Assembly: GCA_964486135.1 (NCBI GenBank)
Contig: CAZAKT010000003.1
Coordinates: 12,274 to 76,273 of the forward strand
Length of the DNA: 64,000 bases
Reading direction: 5' to 3'
Source: UBA4923 sp964486135
GTDB lineage: Bacteria; Bacillota; Clostridia; Saccharofermentanales; DTU023
Each line of letters begins with the position of its first letter. Positions within the stretch are counted from its first letter, which is position 1. The position numbers were made by a program, and so were the translations under genes. The notes beneath the pieces were generated by a model. It was not told where the DNA came from and ran no database searches. It was given only the letters and a program-made list of their open reading frames with translations. Shown piece by piece: positions 53,508 through 62,054 of the stretch.

Positions 53508-54485
53508 TCAATCCTCTTTTTCATAGATCAGGGGATAGAGGTCCCGACGTTTCCGAAGCCAGGTCTGCTGCCGTTTGGCGTAGCGACGTGTCGCCTGTGC
53601 CACCTGGGCCTCTGCCTCCTCCTCAGAAGCGTGGCCCTCAAGGAAGCGAACCGTCTCCTTATAGCCGATACCCCTGAAGGCCGGACAGTCCTTGTAGTTC
53701 GGATGGGCCTCCATGAGGGCCGCGACCTCCCCGGCCAATCCCTCTTTGAACATGGCGGCGGCCCGGCGGTCGATGGCCTTATAGAGGGCCTGACGGGGCT
53801 GCCAATCCAGCCAGAAAGCCAGGAAGGGAAAGCGGGGTCCCCTTTCTTTTGACAAGCGGTTTACTTCCGTTTTGGTCAGTCCGGTCAGTTGGTGAATCTC
53901 AAAGAAGCGGCCGATCCGGCGGCGGTCGGCAGGATCAATGGTCTCTGCCGCCTGGGGGTCCAGCTGACGGATCCTCTCCCAGGAAGCGTCAAGTCCCTGC
54001 CTCTCAATCTCCCGGCCGATCCTTTCGCGGAGGGCAGGATCCGGCCTGGCCTTGGCAAATTCCAAGCCGTCCAGCAAGGCGGCGATGTACTGGACACTTC
54101 CACCGCAAAGGATTGGTTTTTTCCCCTCGGTCAATAGACTCTCAAGCAACTGGTGGACCCGCTCACTGTAGGAGGCGACACTTATACGCTGACAAGGATC
54201 CAGGATATCCAGCATATGATGGGGAACGGAATCCTTCTCTTCAGGAGATGCTTTGGCAGTCCCGATGTCAAAACCCTGGTAGACCTGCATGGCATCGCAG
54301 GAGACGATCTCCCCGCCCCATTCCAGGGCCAGTCGCAGGGCCAGTTTCGACTTTCCCGTGGCGGTCGGGCCCGTGATCACCGGGATTGAGGTAGGTTCTT
54401 TTTGAACCTTTGACAGGAGCTCGCCATAGAGGACATCCAGGGAGGAAGCGCGAAAAGGCCTGGGTGCTTCCGGAGGAAGAGTCAT
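53508..54485 (-). CDS. miaA: tRNA dimethylallyltransferase MiaA
   Basis: The 325-residue enzyme adds the dimethylallyl group to A37 of tRNAs reading U-starting codons. Motifs: P-loop VITGPTATGKSKLALRLA, SCDAMQVYQGFDIGTAK, PHHMLDIL, and the C-terminal RYAKRQQTWLRK. The first 30 residues precede the family start, so a later start is possible. The ATG follows the mutL stop with no gap. Its product is the substrate for MiaB, encoded upstream in the same operon. Confidence 0.95.
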   Translation of the reverse strand: MTLPPEAPRPFRASSLDVLYGELLSKVQKEPTSIPVITGPTATGKSKLALRLALEWGGEIVSCDAMQVYQGFDIGTAKASPEEKDSVPHHMLDILDPCQRISVASYSERVHQLLESLLTEGKKPILCGGSVQYIAALLDGLEFAKARPDPALRERIGREIERQGLDASWERIRQLDPQAAETIDPADRRRIGRFFEIHQLTGLTKTEVNRLSKERGPRFPFLAFWLDWQPRQALYKAIDRRAAAMFKEGLAGEVAALMEAHPNYKDCPAFRGIGYKETVRFLEGHASEEEAEAQVAQATRRYAKRQQTWLRKRRDLYPLIYEKED

Positions 54486-56330
54486 CTAAACCAGCCTTCT
54501 AAATCTCTTTTCGATCTCTTCCCTTGTGAAACGGAGCGCCACCGGTCTGCCGTGGGGGCAATGGTAGGGATTGGTAAGCCTGGTCAGGCGCTCGATCAAG
54601 AGGACGATCTCTTCCTCACTCAGTCTATCGTGGGCCTTGACGGCAGCCTTACAGGCCATGGTATGCAAGAGCTCCGTATGGTCGACTGATCCACCGGTCC
54701 TTGCGGCAGCCATCCTGACATCCAGGGCGGCTTGGAAGGCGGCTGCCGGATCGAGTCCTCCCCTGCCATCTGCCCGGCCCATGGGGACCGTCCTCAAGGC
54801 GATGGAGTTGCCACCGAAAGGCTCATATTCGAAGCCCAGCCAGGAGAAATACTCAGCCTCTTCCTGGAGGAGGGCCAACTCCTGGGCATTGACATCGATA
54901 CGGAGGGGCAGAAGGAGGGTTTGGCCTGTCCTGGGCTTGTCCTTTTTATCTTCCCAGGCCAGGAGGAGTTCTTCATAGAGGATTCGTTCGTGGGCGGCGT
55001 GCTGATCGATCAGGATCAGCGAATCGCCATCATCGAGGAGGATGTAAGTCCCAAGCAAGCTCCCGATCAGCCTGGCCTGGCGCAGGGCCTCCCAGTCTCT
55101 GGAAGCTGGATCTTGCAAGACCTGTTTTCCTTCGTCCGGTGGGGGCGGCTTTTCTTTGGCCAGGGCTTGGTCGGCCAGCGCCAGCAGGGGTTTCACAAGC
55201 GGGGGCTCGGACGCAGGAGACGGATACTTCATCCCGGGCAGGCTCTCCTTTGGCGGAAATACCAGCTGCTCCCCCTCCCCGCTTTTATCTTCTTGAACAC
55301 CGTCTTCTTGCCGGAGGGAAGTCTCCTGGATCCTGCCACCGCTTTCGAGTGCCCCACGAACGGCATGGTAGACGGAACGGAAGACAGCCCGGTCATCCCA
55401 GAAACGGACTTCTGTCTTCTGGGGGTGGACATTGACATCGACAAGCTCACCTGCCAGTTCGAGCCTGATCACCAGCTGAGGAAAGCGTCCCTTCATAAAC
55501 CAGGTTTTCCCGGCCTCATCGACAGCGCTTCTCAGGACGGCCGACCTGACGACACGGCCGTTTACCATAAAGACCTGGCGGGAGCGGTTGTGCCTCCCCC
55601 CTTCAGGGCCTGTCAGAAAGCCACTGATCGCGACAGGACCCTCCCGACTTTCAAGTGGCAGCATATGCCGGGCTGTATCCGTCCCGAATACCACGTGAAC
55701 CGCGCTTAAGAGCTCATTGTCCCCAGGGGTGTAGAGGAGCTCCTTATTGTCATCCAACCTCTCCAGACGGAAAGATACATCCGGCCGGGCCAGGGCCATC
55801 TTGCCCATGATATCCGCGATGGCAGCCGCTTCCGCCGCGTCTGACTTTAGGAATTTATAGCGGGCGGGCATGTTGAAGAAGAGGTCACGGCAGATGACCT
55901 GGGTGCCCGGTGCCATGCCATGAGGACCTTCAAAGGTCTTTTCGCCCCCCTCAACGACCACCCGTGTCCCCTCACGGTCTTCCGGCCGGCGGCTTCGGAT
56001 CTCCAGGCGGGATACCGAGGCGATGGAAGGCAGGGCCTCCCCCCGGAATCCCATGGTTTGGATCCTGATCAGGTCTTCGCTGGTTGACAATTTGCTGGTT
56101 GCGTGACTTTCGACCGACAGGAGGGTATCCGTCCTCTCCATACCGGAGCCGTTGTCCTCACAGGAAAGTAGCTTGATCCCGCCCCTCTCCAGCTTTAGCC
56201 TGATGATCGAGGCTCCGGCATCGAGGGCATTGTCGATCAGTTCCTTGGCGACGGAGGCCGGTCGCTCGATCACTTCGCCGGCAGCGATGCTGTTGATGGT
56301 CTGTTTGTCCAGCTTATGGATAAGGGCCAT
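54486..56330 (-). CDS. mutL: DNA mismatch repair protein MutL
   Basis: The 614-residue GHKL ATPase has IAAGEVIERPASVAKELIDNALDAGA, DNGSGM and GFRGEALPSI in the N-domain, a Pro/Glu-rich linker and a C-terminal dimerisation domain. The endonuclease motif DQHA(X)2E(X)4E is present as DQHAAHERILYEE near residue 440, so this is the nicking type used by bacteria without MutH. GGAGG precedes the ATG; it starts 3 bp after mutS. Confidence 0.96.
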   Translation of the reverse strand: MALIHKLDKQTINSIAAGEVIERPASVAKELIDNALDAGASIIRLKLERGGIKLLSCEDNGSGMERTDTLLSVESHATSKLSTSEDLIRIQTMGFRGEALPSIASVSRLEIRSRRPEDREGTRVVVEGGEKTFEGPHGMAPGTQVICRDLFFNMPARYKFLKSDAAEAAAIADIMGKMALARPDVSFRLERLDDNKELLYTPGDNELLSAVHVVFGTDTARHMLPLESREGPVAISGFLTGPEGGRHNRSRQVFMVNGRVVRSAVLRSAVDEAGKTWFMKGRFPQLVIRLELAGELVDVNVHPQKTEVRFWDDRAVFRSVYHAVRGALESGGRIQETSLRQEDGVQEDKSGEGEQLVFPPKESLPGMKYPSPASEPPLVKPLLALADQALAKEKPPPPDEGKQVLQDPASRDWEALRQARLIGSLLGTYILLDDGDSLILIDQHAAHERILYEELLLAWEDKKDKPRTGQTLLLPLRIDVNAQELALLQEEAEYFSWLGFEYEPFGGNSIALRTVPMGRADGRGGLDPAAAFQAALDVRMAAARTGGSVDHTELLHTMACKAAVKAHDRLSEEEIVLLIERLTRLTNPYHCPHGRPVALRFTREEIEKRFRRLV

Positions 56331-56333
56331 GGC

Positions 56334-58994
56334 CTAGTCCTCCCCGTCCGTGGCGTTTAAACCCTGCCTTTTCCGGCGGACGGCCAGGTCCTTCAGATCA
56401 AGCAGGAGGCCGTAGGCCTCGACAGGTCGCATATTGTCAAGGTCGGCCTCTTCCAGCCTACCGACGATCTCATCGGCCGTCCTGACGGCCTGGGCGCCGC
56501 TGAAGAGGTCCTGCTGGCCGTCCATGGTCCGCGACCTGTGTCTGACGATTTTCCGCTTGTCCAGGCCTGACCGCTCCAGATGAGCCATGATCTCACGGGC
56601 CCGGTCAACAACCGATTCAGGGACACCCGCCAGCTTGGCGACATCGATGCCATAACTTTCATTGGCCCCACCCTGCCCGATCTGGTGGAGGAAGACAATC
56701 TCACCCTCTTGCTCGACTACAGCGATATGGCAGTTGAAGACTCCGGGCAAGCTGTCTGCCAAATCAATTAATTCATGGTAGTGGGTGGCAAAGAGGGCGC
56801 GCGATCCAAGAAGGGCTGGGTCCGAGATATACTCCATAACCGACCAGGCGATTGAGAGGCCATCGGCCGTACCGGTCCCCCGTCCTATTTCATCCAGAAT
56901 CAGGAGGCTTCGGGGGGTGGCTTGTTCGAGGATAGCCGCCACCTCCTTCATCTCTACCATAAAGGTGGAGTCCCCGCCCGCCAGATCGTCAGAGGCCCCT
57001 ACCCGGGTCATGATACGGTCAACCAAACCGATGGAGGCCGACCGGGCCGGGACAAAGCTGCCGATTTGCGCCAGCAACACGATCAGGGCCGCTTGTCTCA
57101 TATAGGTCGACTTCCCTGACATATTGGGGCCTGTCAGGATCATGGCCCGCCTTTCCAGACCGTCCAGGTCAAGATCGTTGTCAACAAAACTGTCCTCACC
57201 CCTCAGGATCTGCTCGACAACCGCATGCCTGCCGGCCTCGATCCGGAGCCTCTTGTCCTCGAAGATTTCCGGCCGGCAGTACTTCTGCCTGTCAGCCAGG
57301 TCGGCCAGCGAGAGGAGGACATCCAGCTTGGCCAGGGCCTGGGCTGTCATCTGCAGGGAGGGAAGCTGTCCTGTCAGCCCGGCGCGGATTTCCGTGAAGA
57401 GCTCATATTCCAGGGTCTTTTGCCTTTGTTCGGCACCCAGTATCAGGTCTTCCTTTTCTTTCAATTCGGGCGTAATGAAACGTTCAGAATTGACCAGGGT
57501 CTGCTTGCGGACGAAGTGTTCAGGCACCTTGTCCAGCTGGCCGCGTGAGACTTCATAGTAGTAGCCAAAAACCCGGTTGTAGCCGGCCTTCAGGTTTTTA
57601 ATCCCGCTCGCCTCCCTTTCCTTGGCCTCCAGGGACAGGATGTAGTCCCGGCCGTGGACGGTCATCCGGGTCAGCTCATCCAGGTCCTGATTAAAGCCCT
57701 CCTTGAATATGCCGCCTTCCGTGATCAGGAGTGGCGGATCCTCCGTCAGGGCCTCCGTCAGCAATTGATGGAGTTCCCTCAATTCATGGATGGAGTCGCG
57801 GAGCTCAACCAGTCCAGGGTCCTCCTCCTCCCCAAGGAGTGCCCGCAGGGCGGGCAGGCGTTCCAGGACACCCCGCAAGGCCACGAGATCACGTGGCGTA
57901 ACGGAGGCAGAGGCTATCCTGCCTGAGAGCCGCTCGATGTCATAGAGGCCGGTCATCGCCTCCCTGAGCTCCTGTCTGGTGACAAAGGCCGCCAGTAAAG
58001 TCGCCACCGAATCCTGCCTTTCCATGATCTCCCTGCGATCGATCAGGGGCTGTTCCAGCCAGGCGCGGAGGAGGCGGCTCCCCATGGCCGTACGCGTGCG
58101 GTCCAGCGCCCAAAGGAGGCTACCCCTCTTCTTCCGGTCCCGAAGGGTCTCCGTCAGTTCAAGATTGGCCCGGGTAGCCCTGTCCAGCAGCATGGTCTGG
58201 CGGAGCAGGTAGGGCTTGATTATCCCGATCTGGGAGGGTGTCTTTTTCTGGGTATCCTCCAGATAGGTCAACAGGGCGGCGGAAGCCCGGGGCCAGAGAA
58301 GGTCGGAGTTGGGAAAGGCCAGGCCCTTGTCCCGGGCCAGATCAAGGGAGAAGACCGGGTCGGCCAGGATGGTATAGGTGATCTGATGACGCTCGACGTA
58401 ATTGAGGAAGCCTGTATGTTCCGCAAAGGCCGGATTGACGATAAATTCAACGGGTCTCAGCCTCGACAGCTCATCGAAGAGCTGGGCTTCCGCTCTTGCT
58501 GACAGCATCTCGGTCGTCTCAAAATGGCCAGTGGAAAGGTCGCAGGCTGCCAGGCCGAAAGCTGAGCTGATCTGGCAGACTGCGCAGATATACTGGTAGG
58601 CGCCGGCTTCCATGGCTTCTGGATCCGTCAGGGTCCCCGGCGTCAGGACCCGGACGACCTCACGATCCACCAGCCCCTTGGCCGTGGCGGGATCCTCCAC
58701 CTGATCACAGATGGCTACCTTGTAGCCCCTGGCCAAAAGCCGCTTGAGATAGTTGTCAGCCGCATGGTGGGGAACACCGCACATAGGGGCCCGCTCTTCC
58801 AGGCCACATTCCCTGCCGGTCAGGGCCAGTTCCAGTTCACGGGCCGCTACGAGGGCGTCATCAAAGAAGAGTTCATAAAAATCCCCCAGCCTGAAAAAGA
58901 TCAGGCAGTCCGGGTACTTCTCCTTTTCGGCCACCAATTGCCGCATCATGGGCGTCAGGCCTTCTTTATCAATTTGATCAAAGGTCAGGTGCAT
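56334..58994 (-). CDS. mutS: DNA mismatch repair protein MutS
   Basis: The 886-residue product has the mismatch-binding FxE motif (LIFFRLGDFYELFFDDA), connector, lever and clamp domains and the ATPase with Walker A TGPNMSGKSTYMRQ (about 622-634), Walker B LLILDEIGRGT and the GANESYGIDVAKLAGVP helix. It recognises mismatches and recruits MutL. ATG 58994 follows GGGGAGAAAG; codons in frame upstream overlap miaB and are not conserved. Confidence 0.97.
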   Translation of the reverse strand: MHLTFDQIDKEGLTPMMRQLVAEKEKYPDCLIFFRLGDFYELFFDDALVAARELELALTGRECGLEERAPMCGVPHHAADNYLKRLLARGYKVAICDQVEDPATAKGLVDREVVRVLTPGTLTDPEAMEAGAYQYICAVCQISSAFGLAACDLSTGHFETTEMLSARAEAQLFDELSRLRPVEFIVNPAFAEHTGFLNYVERHQITYTILADPVFSLDLARDKGLAFPNSDLLWPRASAALLTYLEDTQKKTPSQIGIIKPYLLRQTMLLDRATRANLELTETLRDRKKRGSLLWALDRTRTAMGSRLLRAWLEQPLIDRREIMERQDSVATLLAAFVTRQELREAMTGLYDIERLSGRIASASVTPRDLVALRGVLERLPALRALLGEEEDPGLVELRDSIHELRELHQLLTEALTEDPPLLITEGGIFKEGFNQDLDELTRMTVHGRDYILSLEAKEREASGIKNLKAGYNRVFGYYYEVSRGQLDKVPEHFVRKQTLVNSERFITPELKEKEDLILGAEQRQKTLEYELFTEIRAGLTGQLPSLQMTAQALAKLDVLLSLADLADRQKYCRPEIFEDKRLRIEAGRHAVVEQILRGEDSFVDNDLDLDGLERRAMILTGPNMSGKSTYMRQAALIVLLAQIGSFVPARSASIGLVDRIMTRVGASDDLAGGDSTFMVEMKEVAAILEQATPRSLLILDEIGRGTGTADGLSIAWSVMEYISDPALLGSRALFATHYHELIDLADSLPGVFNCHIAVVEQEGEIVFLHQIGQGGANESYGIDVAKLAGVPESVVDRAREIMAHLERSGLDKRKIVRHRSRTMDGQQDLFSGAQAVRTADEIVGRLEEADLDNMRPVEAYGLLLDLKDLAVRRKRQGLNATDGED

Positions 58995-59014
58995 TCTTTC
59001 TCCCCGGATACATT

Positions 59015-60463
59015 CTAATCCAAGACGATGGAGCCCTCCAGGGAAAAGGAGCCGGCTCCAGTAATCATTACCGGCCAAAATTTTCCGGCCAGTAAGGACT
59101 TCCTGCAACTATCATTTACTTGTAAGGATGTCTTGTCATCAACTGAGATGTTGACCAGGCGGTCGTCCCGGGTCCGGCCTGAGAGGATGTCAGGGTCCCT
59201 GCGGCTGGGGCCGTCGATCAGGACATCTACCGTGAGGCCTTTCAGGGCCTGATTGGACTCCAGGCTGATTTTGTTTTGCAGGTCGACCAGGGCTTCGAAC
59301 CGTTCCTGGTTGACCGCTTCCTGGCCCGGTTCAAAGAGCCCGGCGGCCGGTGTCCCGGCCCGGGGGCTGTATAAAAAGGTGAAGGCGGCATCGAAACGGA
59401 CCTCCTCCATTAGGCGGAGGGTGGCCAGGAAGTCCTCTTCACTTTCGCCAGGATAGCCAACGATCAGATCCGTTGTGATTGTTATACCGGGCCGGCTTTC
59501 ACGCAATTTACGAATCAAGTCAAGATAGTGGGCCGCCGTGTATCGCCGGTTCATCTTTTGCAGGGTCCGGTCGCTGCCTGATTGGAGAGGAAGATGGCAA
59601 TGGGGTTCTATCCGGTCGTATTCCCCAATCACCCTGATCAGCTCATCCGAAAGATCCTTGGGGTGTGAGGTCATATAGCGGACGATCCCGAGGGAGCCGA
59701 TCAAGCTGACATCCCTGAGGAGTTCCGCAAAGGAGGGGGACTCACCGCCTGCCCGCCTGATATCACTCCCGTAGGAGTTGACATTCTGTCCCAGGAGCAG
59801 GATCTCCACGGCGCCTCCCTCAAGGGCCAGCTTTGCCTCCCTGAGGATCTCCCCATAGGGGCGGCTGATCTCCCTGCCCCGGGTATAGGGAACGATGCAA
59901 TAGGAACAAAAATTATTACAGCCCGTCATAATGGTGACCAAGGCCCGGTGTGGTCTCTCCCGTTTGACCGGTTGGCCGGGGGCAAAGGCATTTCTCGCCT
60001 GTCCGGTAAAATCTCGGGTTATCAGGCGCTGGCTCTCGTCCGCCAATACCTGGTTGATGGCGGCTGGCAGCAATTCCATGGCACCGGCACCCAAAAGAAA
60101 ATCGACATAGGGGAAGGTTGTCTGGATCCTGTCCCGGTGAATTGCCTGTTCCATCATGCAGCCGAAGACCCCAATCAGGGGGACACCCTCCTTCTTCAAG
60201 GGCTTCAGCCGGCCCACATGACCGTAGAGGCGGTTCTCGGCCTTGGCCCTTACACTGCAGGTGTTGAAGAGCACCAGATCGGCCTTGTCCAGGTCAGCTA
60301 CCTCAAAAAATCCAGCCTCTTCCAAGATGCCGGACGCGATCTCACTGTCATGATCGTTCTGCTGACAGCCGAAGGTCTGAAGATAATAGCGGGGCGCCCG
60401 CCCCTTTGTTGACTGGAAATGCTCCGTCCAGCGGAGCAAGCGTTCGATATCTGAATGACTCAT
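59015..60463 (-). CDS. miaB: tRNA-2-methylthio-N6-dimethylallyladenosine synthase MiaB
   Basis: The 482-residue radical-SAM methylthiotransferase has YYLQTFGCQQNDHDSE, NTCSVRAKAENRLYGHVG, GCMMEQ, the radical SAM motif GCNNFCSYCIVPYTRGRE and a C-terminal TRAM domain. TFGCQQN sets MiaB apart from RimO. It modifies the i6A37 made by MiaA, encoded three genes downstream. The start ATG has no clear ribosome-binding site. It lies 25 bp after the upstream membrane-protein gene. Confidence 0.95.
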   Translation of the reverse strand: MSHSDIERLLRWTEHFQSTKGRAPRYYLQTFGCQQNDHDSEIASGILEEAGFFEVADLDKADLVLFNTCSVRAKAENRLYGHVGRLKPLKKEGVPLIGVFGCMMEQAIHRDRIQTTFPYVDFLLGAGAMELLPAAINQVLADESQRLITRDFTGQARNAFAPGQPVKRERPHRALVTIMTGCNNFCSYCIVPYTRGREISRPYGEILREAKLALEGGAVEILLLGQNVNSYGSDIRRAGGESPSFAELLRDVSLIGSLGIVRYMTSHPKDLSDELIRVIGEYDRIEPHCHLPLQSGSDRTLQKMNRRYTAAHYLDLIRKLRESRPGITITTDLIVGYPGESEEDFLATLRLMEEVRFDAAFTFLYSPRAGTPAAGLFEPGQEAVNQERFEALVDLQNKISLESNQALKGLTVDVLIDGPSRRDPDILSGRTRDDRLVNISVDDKTSLQVNDSCRKSLLAGKFWPVMITGAGSFSLEGSIVLD

Positions 60464-60488
60464 ATATTATTTTGCCGTGGACCTTTAT

Positions 60489-61265
60489 TTATTTTCTATC
60501 CCGGATTGCCGGCAATGGCAGTATTTCATCCGTGTCCTGACTGATCGGCTTGCCGGCCAGCTGGTGGGATAACTCCCAGGGAAGGGGCTTGTAATCTGGC
60601 TTGGTCTCCGGGGGACCTGCCTTGGTCTTTTTACGATTCTTTCGGACGGTCGCCGAGCGCCTGCCCAGCACCACCACCTTGACGGCAATTTCCGGCCGGA
60701 GGGCAAAAGCCCTCATATTCCCAACATTATCAAGATCACTGAAGACCGCCATCTCCGAATACTCGAGTTCATTGAGGGGCTGCTGAAAGCGGATGGCAAG
60801 GATTAGCCGCTTTTTGGCCCGGGGATTTCTGGCAATCCAGGCCCTGACATTTGAGAAATGCGGAACCGATGATAATTTGAGGCTCTTCATCAAATCAATA
60901 TCACCTTGTTTCTCAAGGGTCTGCCCGTAAAAGAGTCCTATCCGCTCAACCTCGGAGAGGGGGATGATCCTGGCGCCCGCCAGATCCTCTACGATAAGCT
61001 CATCCCCTCTGGTGATGAAGAGATGGCAAGGAGTCCCTGTAAAGCTGGACAAGCCCGATACGACGGTCAGGATGCCCCCCCACTTGGCCCGGCGCTCTTT
61101 CACCTCACTCCTGGTCCTGTGCCGGATCTGCAGGGTCCGAAGTTGTCTCCAGATGATGGCGCTGATTGAAACCGCCATAATTGAAAAACCAATTTCAATG
61201 GAAAGTGTGCCCTGCCAGATAAGAAAAAGGGCGCTGAAAAAGAGAATAATGAGTGCCAAAACCAT
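60489..61265 (-). CDS. Membrane protein of unknown function, first gene of the miaB-mutSL-miaA-hfq operon
   Basis: The 258-residue product begins with one or two hydrophobic segments (VLALIILFFSALFLIWQG; IEIGFSIMAVSISAIIW) followed by a soluble basic domain with a PH-like or beta-rich region (CHLFITRGDELIVEDLAGARIIPLSEVERIGLFYG). The C-terminal 60 residues are Lys/Pro-rich. I do not recognise the family. It begins six bases after an extended -10 box and has no ribosome-binding site. Its promoter probably drives the whole mismatch-repair and tRNA-modification operon. Confidence 0.8.
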   Translation of the reverse strand: MVLALIILFFSALFLIWQGTLSIEIGFSIMAVSISAIIWRQLRTLQIRHRTRSEVKERRAKWGGILTVVSGLSSFTGTPCHLFITRGDELIVEDLAGARIIPLSEVERIGLFYGQTLEKQGDIDLMKSLKLSSVPHFSNVRAWIARNPRAKKRLILAIRFQQPLNELEYSEMAVFSDLDNVGNMRAFALRPEIAVKVVVLGRRSATVRKNRKKTKAGPPETKPDYKPLPWELSHQLAGKPISQDTDEILPLPAIRDRK

Positions 61266-61271
61266 GGCAAT

Positions 61272-61299
61272 ATTCTAGCATACAGCCCAAGTTGGTCAG
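61272..61299 (-). promoter_or_regulatory. Operon promoter six bases before the start codon
   Basis: Minus strand: CTGACC (61294-61299), a 16-bp spacer and TAGAAT (61272-61277) with an extended TGC in front. Six bases separate TAGAAT from the ATG at 61265, predicting a leaderless operon transcript. Confidence 0.65.
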
Positions 61300-61983
61300 C
61301 TAGTATCCGGCCCTCTTAGGGGTCAGGGAATCGTCATTCTTGTAAACATGGCCGGGGGGCACGGAGCTACGGACGCAGGAAAGCGGATAGATGACACTCC
61401 CCGCACCGAGAAGAACGCCAGGATTCAAAACCGCATTACAACCGACTTCCACATTTTCAGCGATCAAGGCGCCGAATTTCCTGATACCCGTCTCAATTTT
61501 CTCTTCCCCGTAGCGGACCGTGACGGACTTGTGGTCAGCCCGCAAATTGGAGGTGATGGAACCCGCGCCCATATGAGCCCCGTAGGAGAGGACACTGTCC
61601 CCGATATAGTTGAAATGGGGTACCTGGACATCACCAAAGAGGAAGGCATTTTTTAGTTCTGTCGAGTTTCCGACAACAGAACCCTTGCCGACGTAAGCAT
61701 TGCCCCGAATAAAGGCGCCCGGCCTTACCTGGACCCCCTCCCCTATGATGGCGGGGCCCAGGATGGTCGTATACTCAGCTATACTGGCCGTGCGGGCGAT
61801 CCAGACCTGGTCGCCTGCCTGCCTATACAGGTCAGTGGATAGTTGGGGGCCCAAAGCCAGGATGAAGGAGCCTATCCGGCCCAGGAGCTCCCAAGGGTAC
61901 TTACTTTCCAAGAGAAGCGGATAGAAGACCTCATCACCCTTGGGATGAAAGAAGTTTTTGGTCAGCAGCTCCGAAATTTCCAT
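61300..61983 (-). CDS. Left-handed beta-helix acyltransferase, GlmU C-domain-like
   Basis: The 227-residue product consists of hexapeptide repeats (IARTASIAEYTTILGPAIIGEGVQVRPGAFIRGNAYVGKGSVVGNSTELKNAFLFG...) with the His-Tyr-Gly-Gly-like region HFNYIGDSVLSYGAHMGAGSITSNLRADHKSV seen in GlmU-type acetyltransferases. There is no nucleotidyltransferase domain. It may acetylate or help handle sugar nucleotides. GGAGGAGAGG precedes the ATG, and TATAAT (minus strand, 62016-62021) lies upstream. Confidence 0.82.
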   Translation of the reverse strand: MEISELLTKNFFHPKGDEVFYPLLLESKYPWELLGRIGSFILALGPQLSTDLYRQAGDQVWIARTASIAEYTTILGPAIIGEGVQVRPGAFIRGNAYVGKGSVVGNSTELKNAFLFGDVQVPHFNYIGDSVLSYGAHMGAGSITSNLRADHKSVTVRYGEEKIETGIRKFGALIAENVEVGCNAVLNPGVLLGAGSVIYPLSCVRSSVPPGHVYKNDDSLTPKRAGY

Positions 61984-62054
61984 GTCCTCTCCTCCACAAC
62001 TCCTCTTTGTCCACCATTATAGTTGAAAAGCCAGGTCCCGGCCTGATAGCCTAT

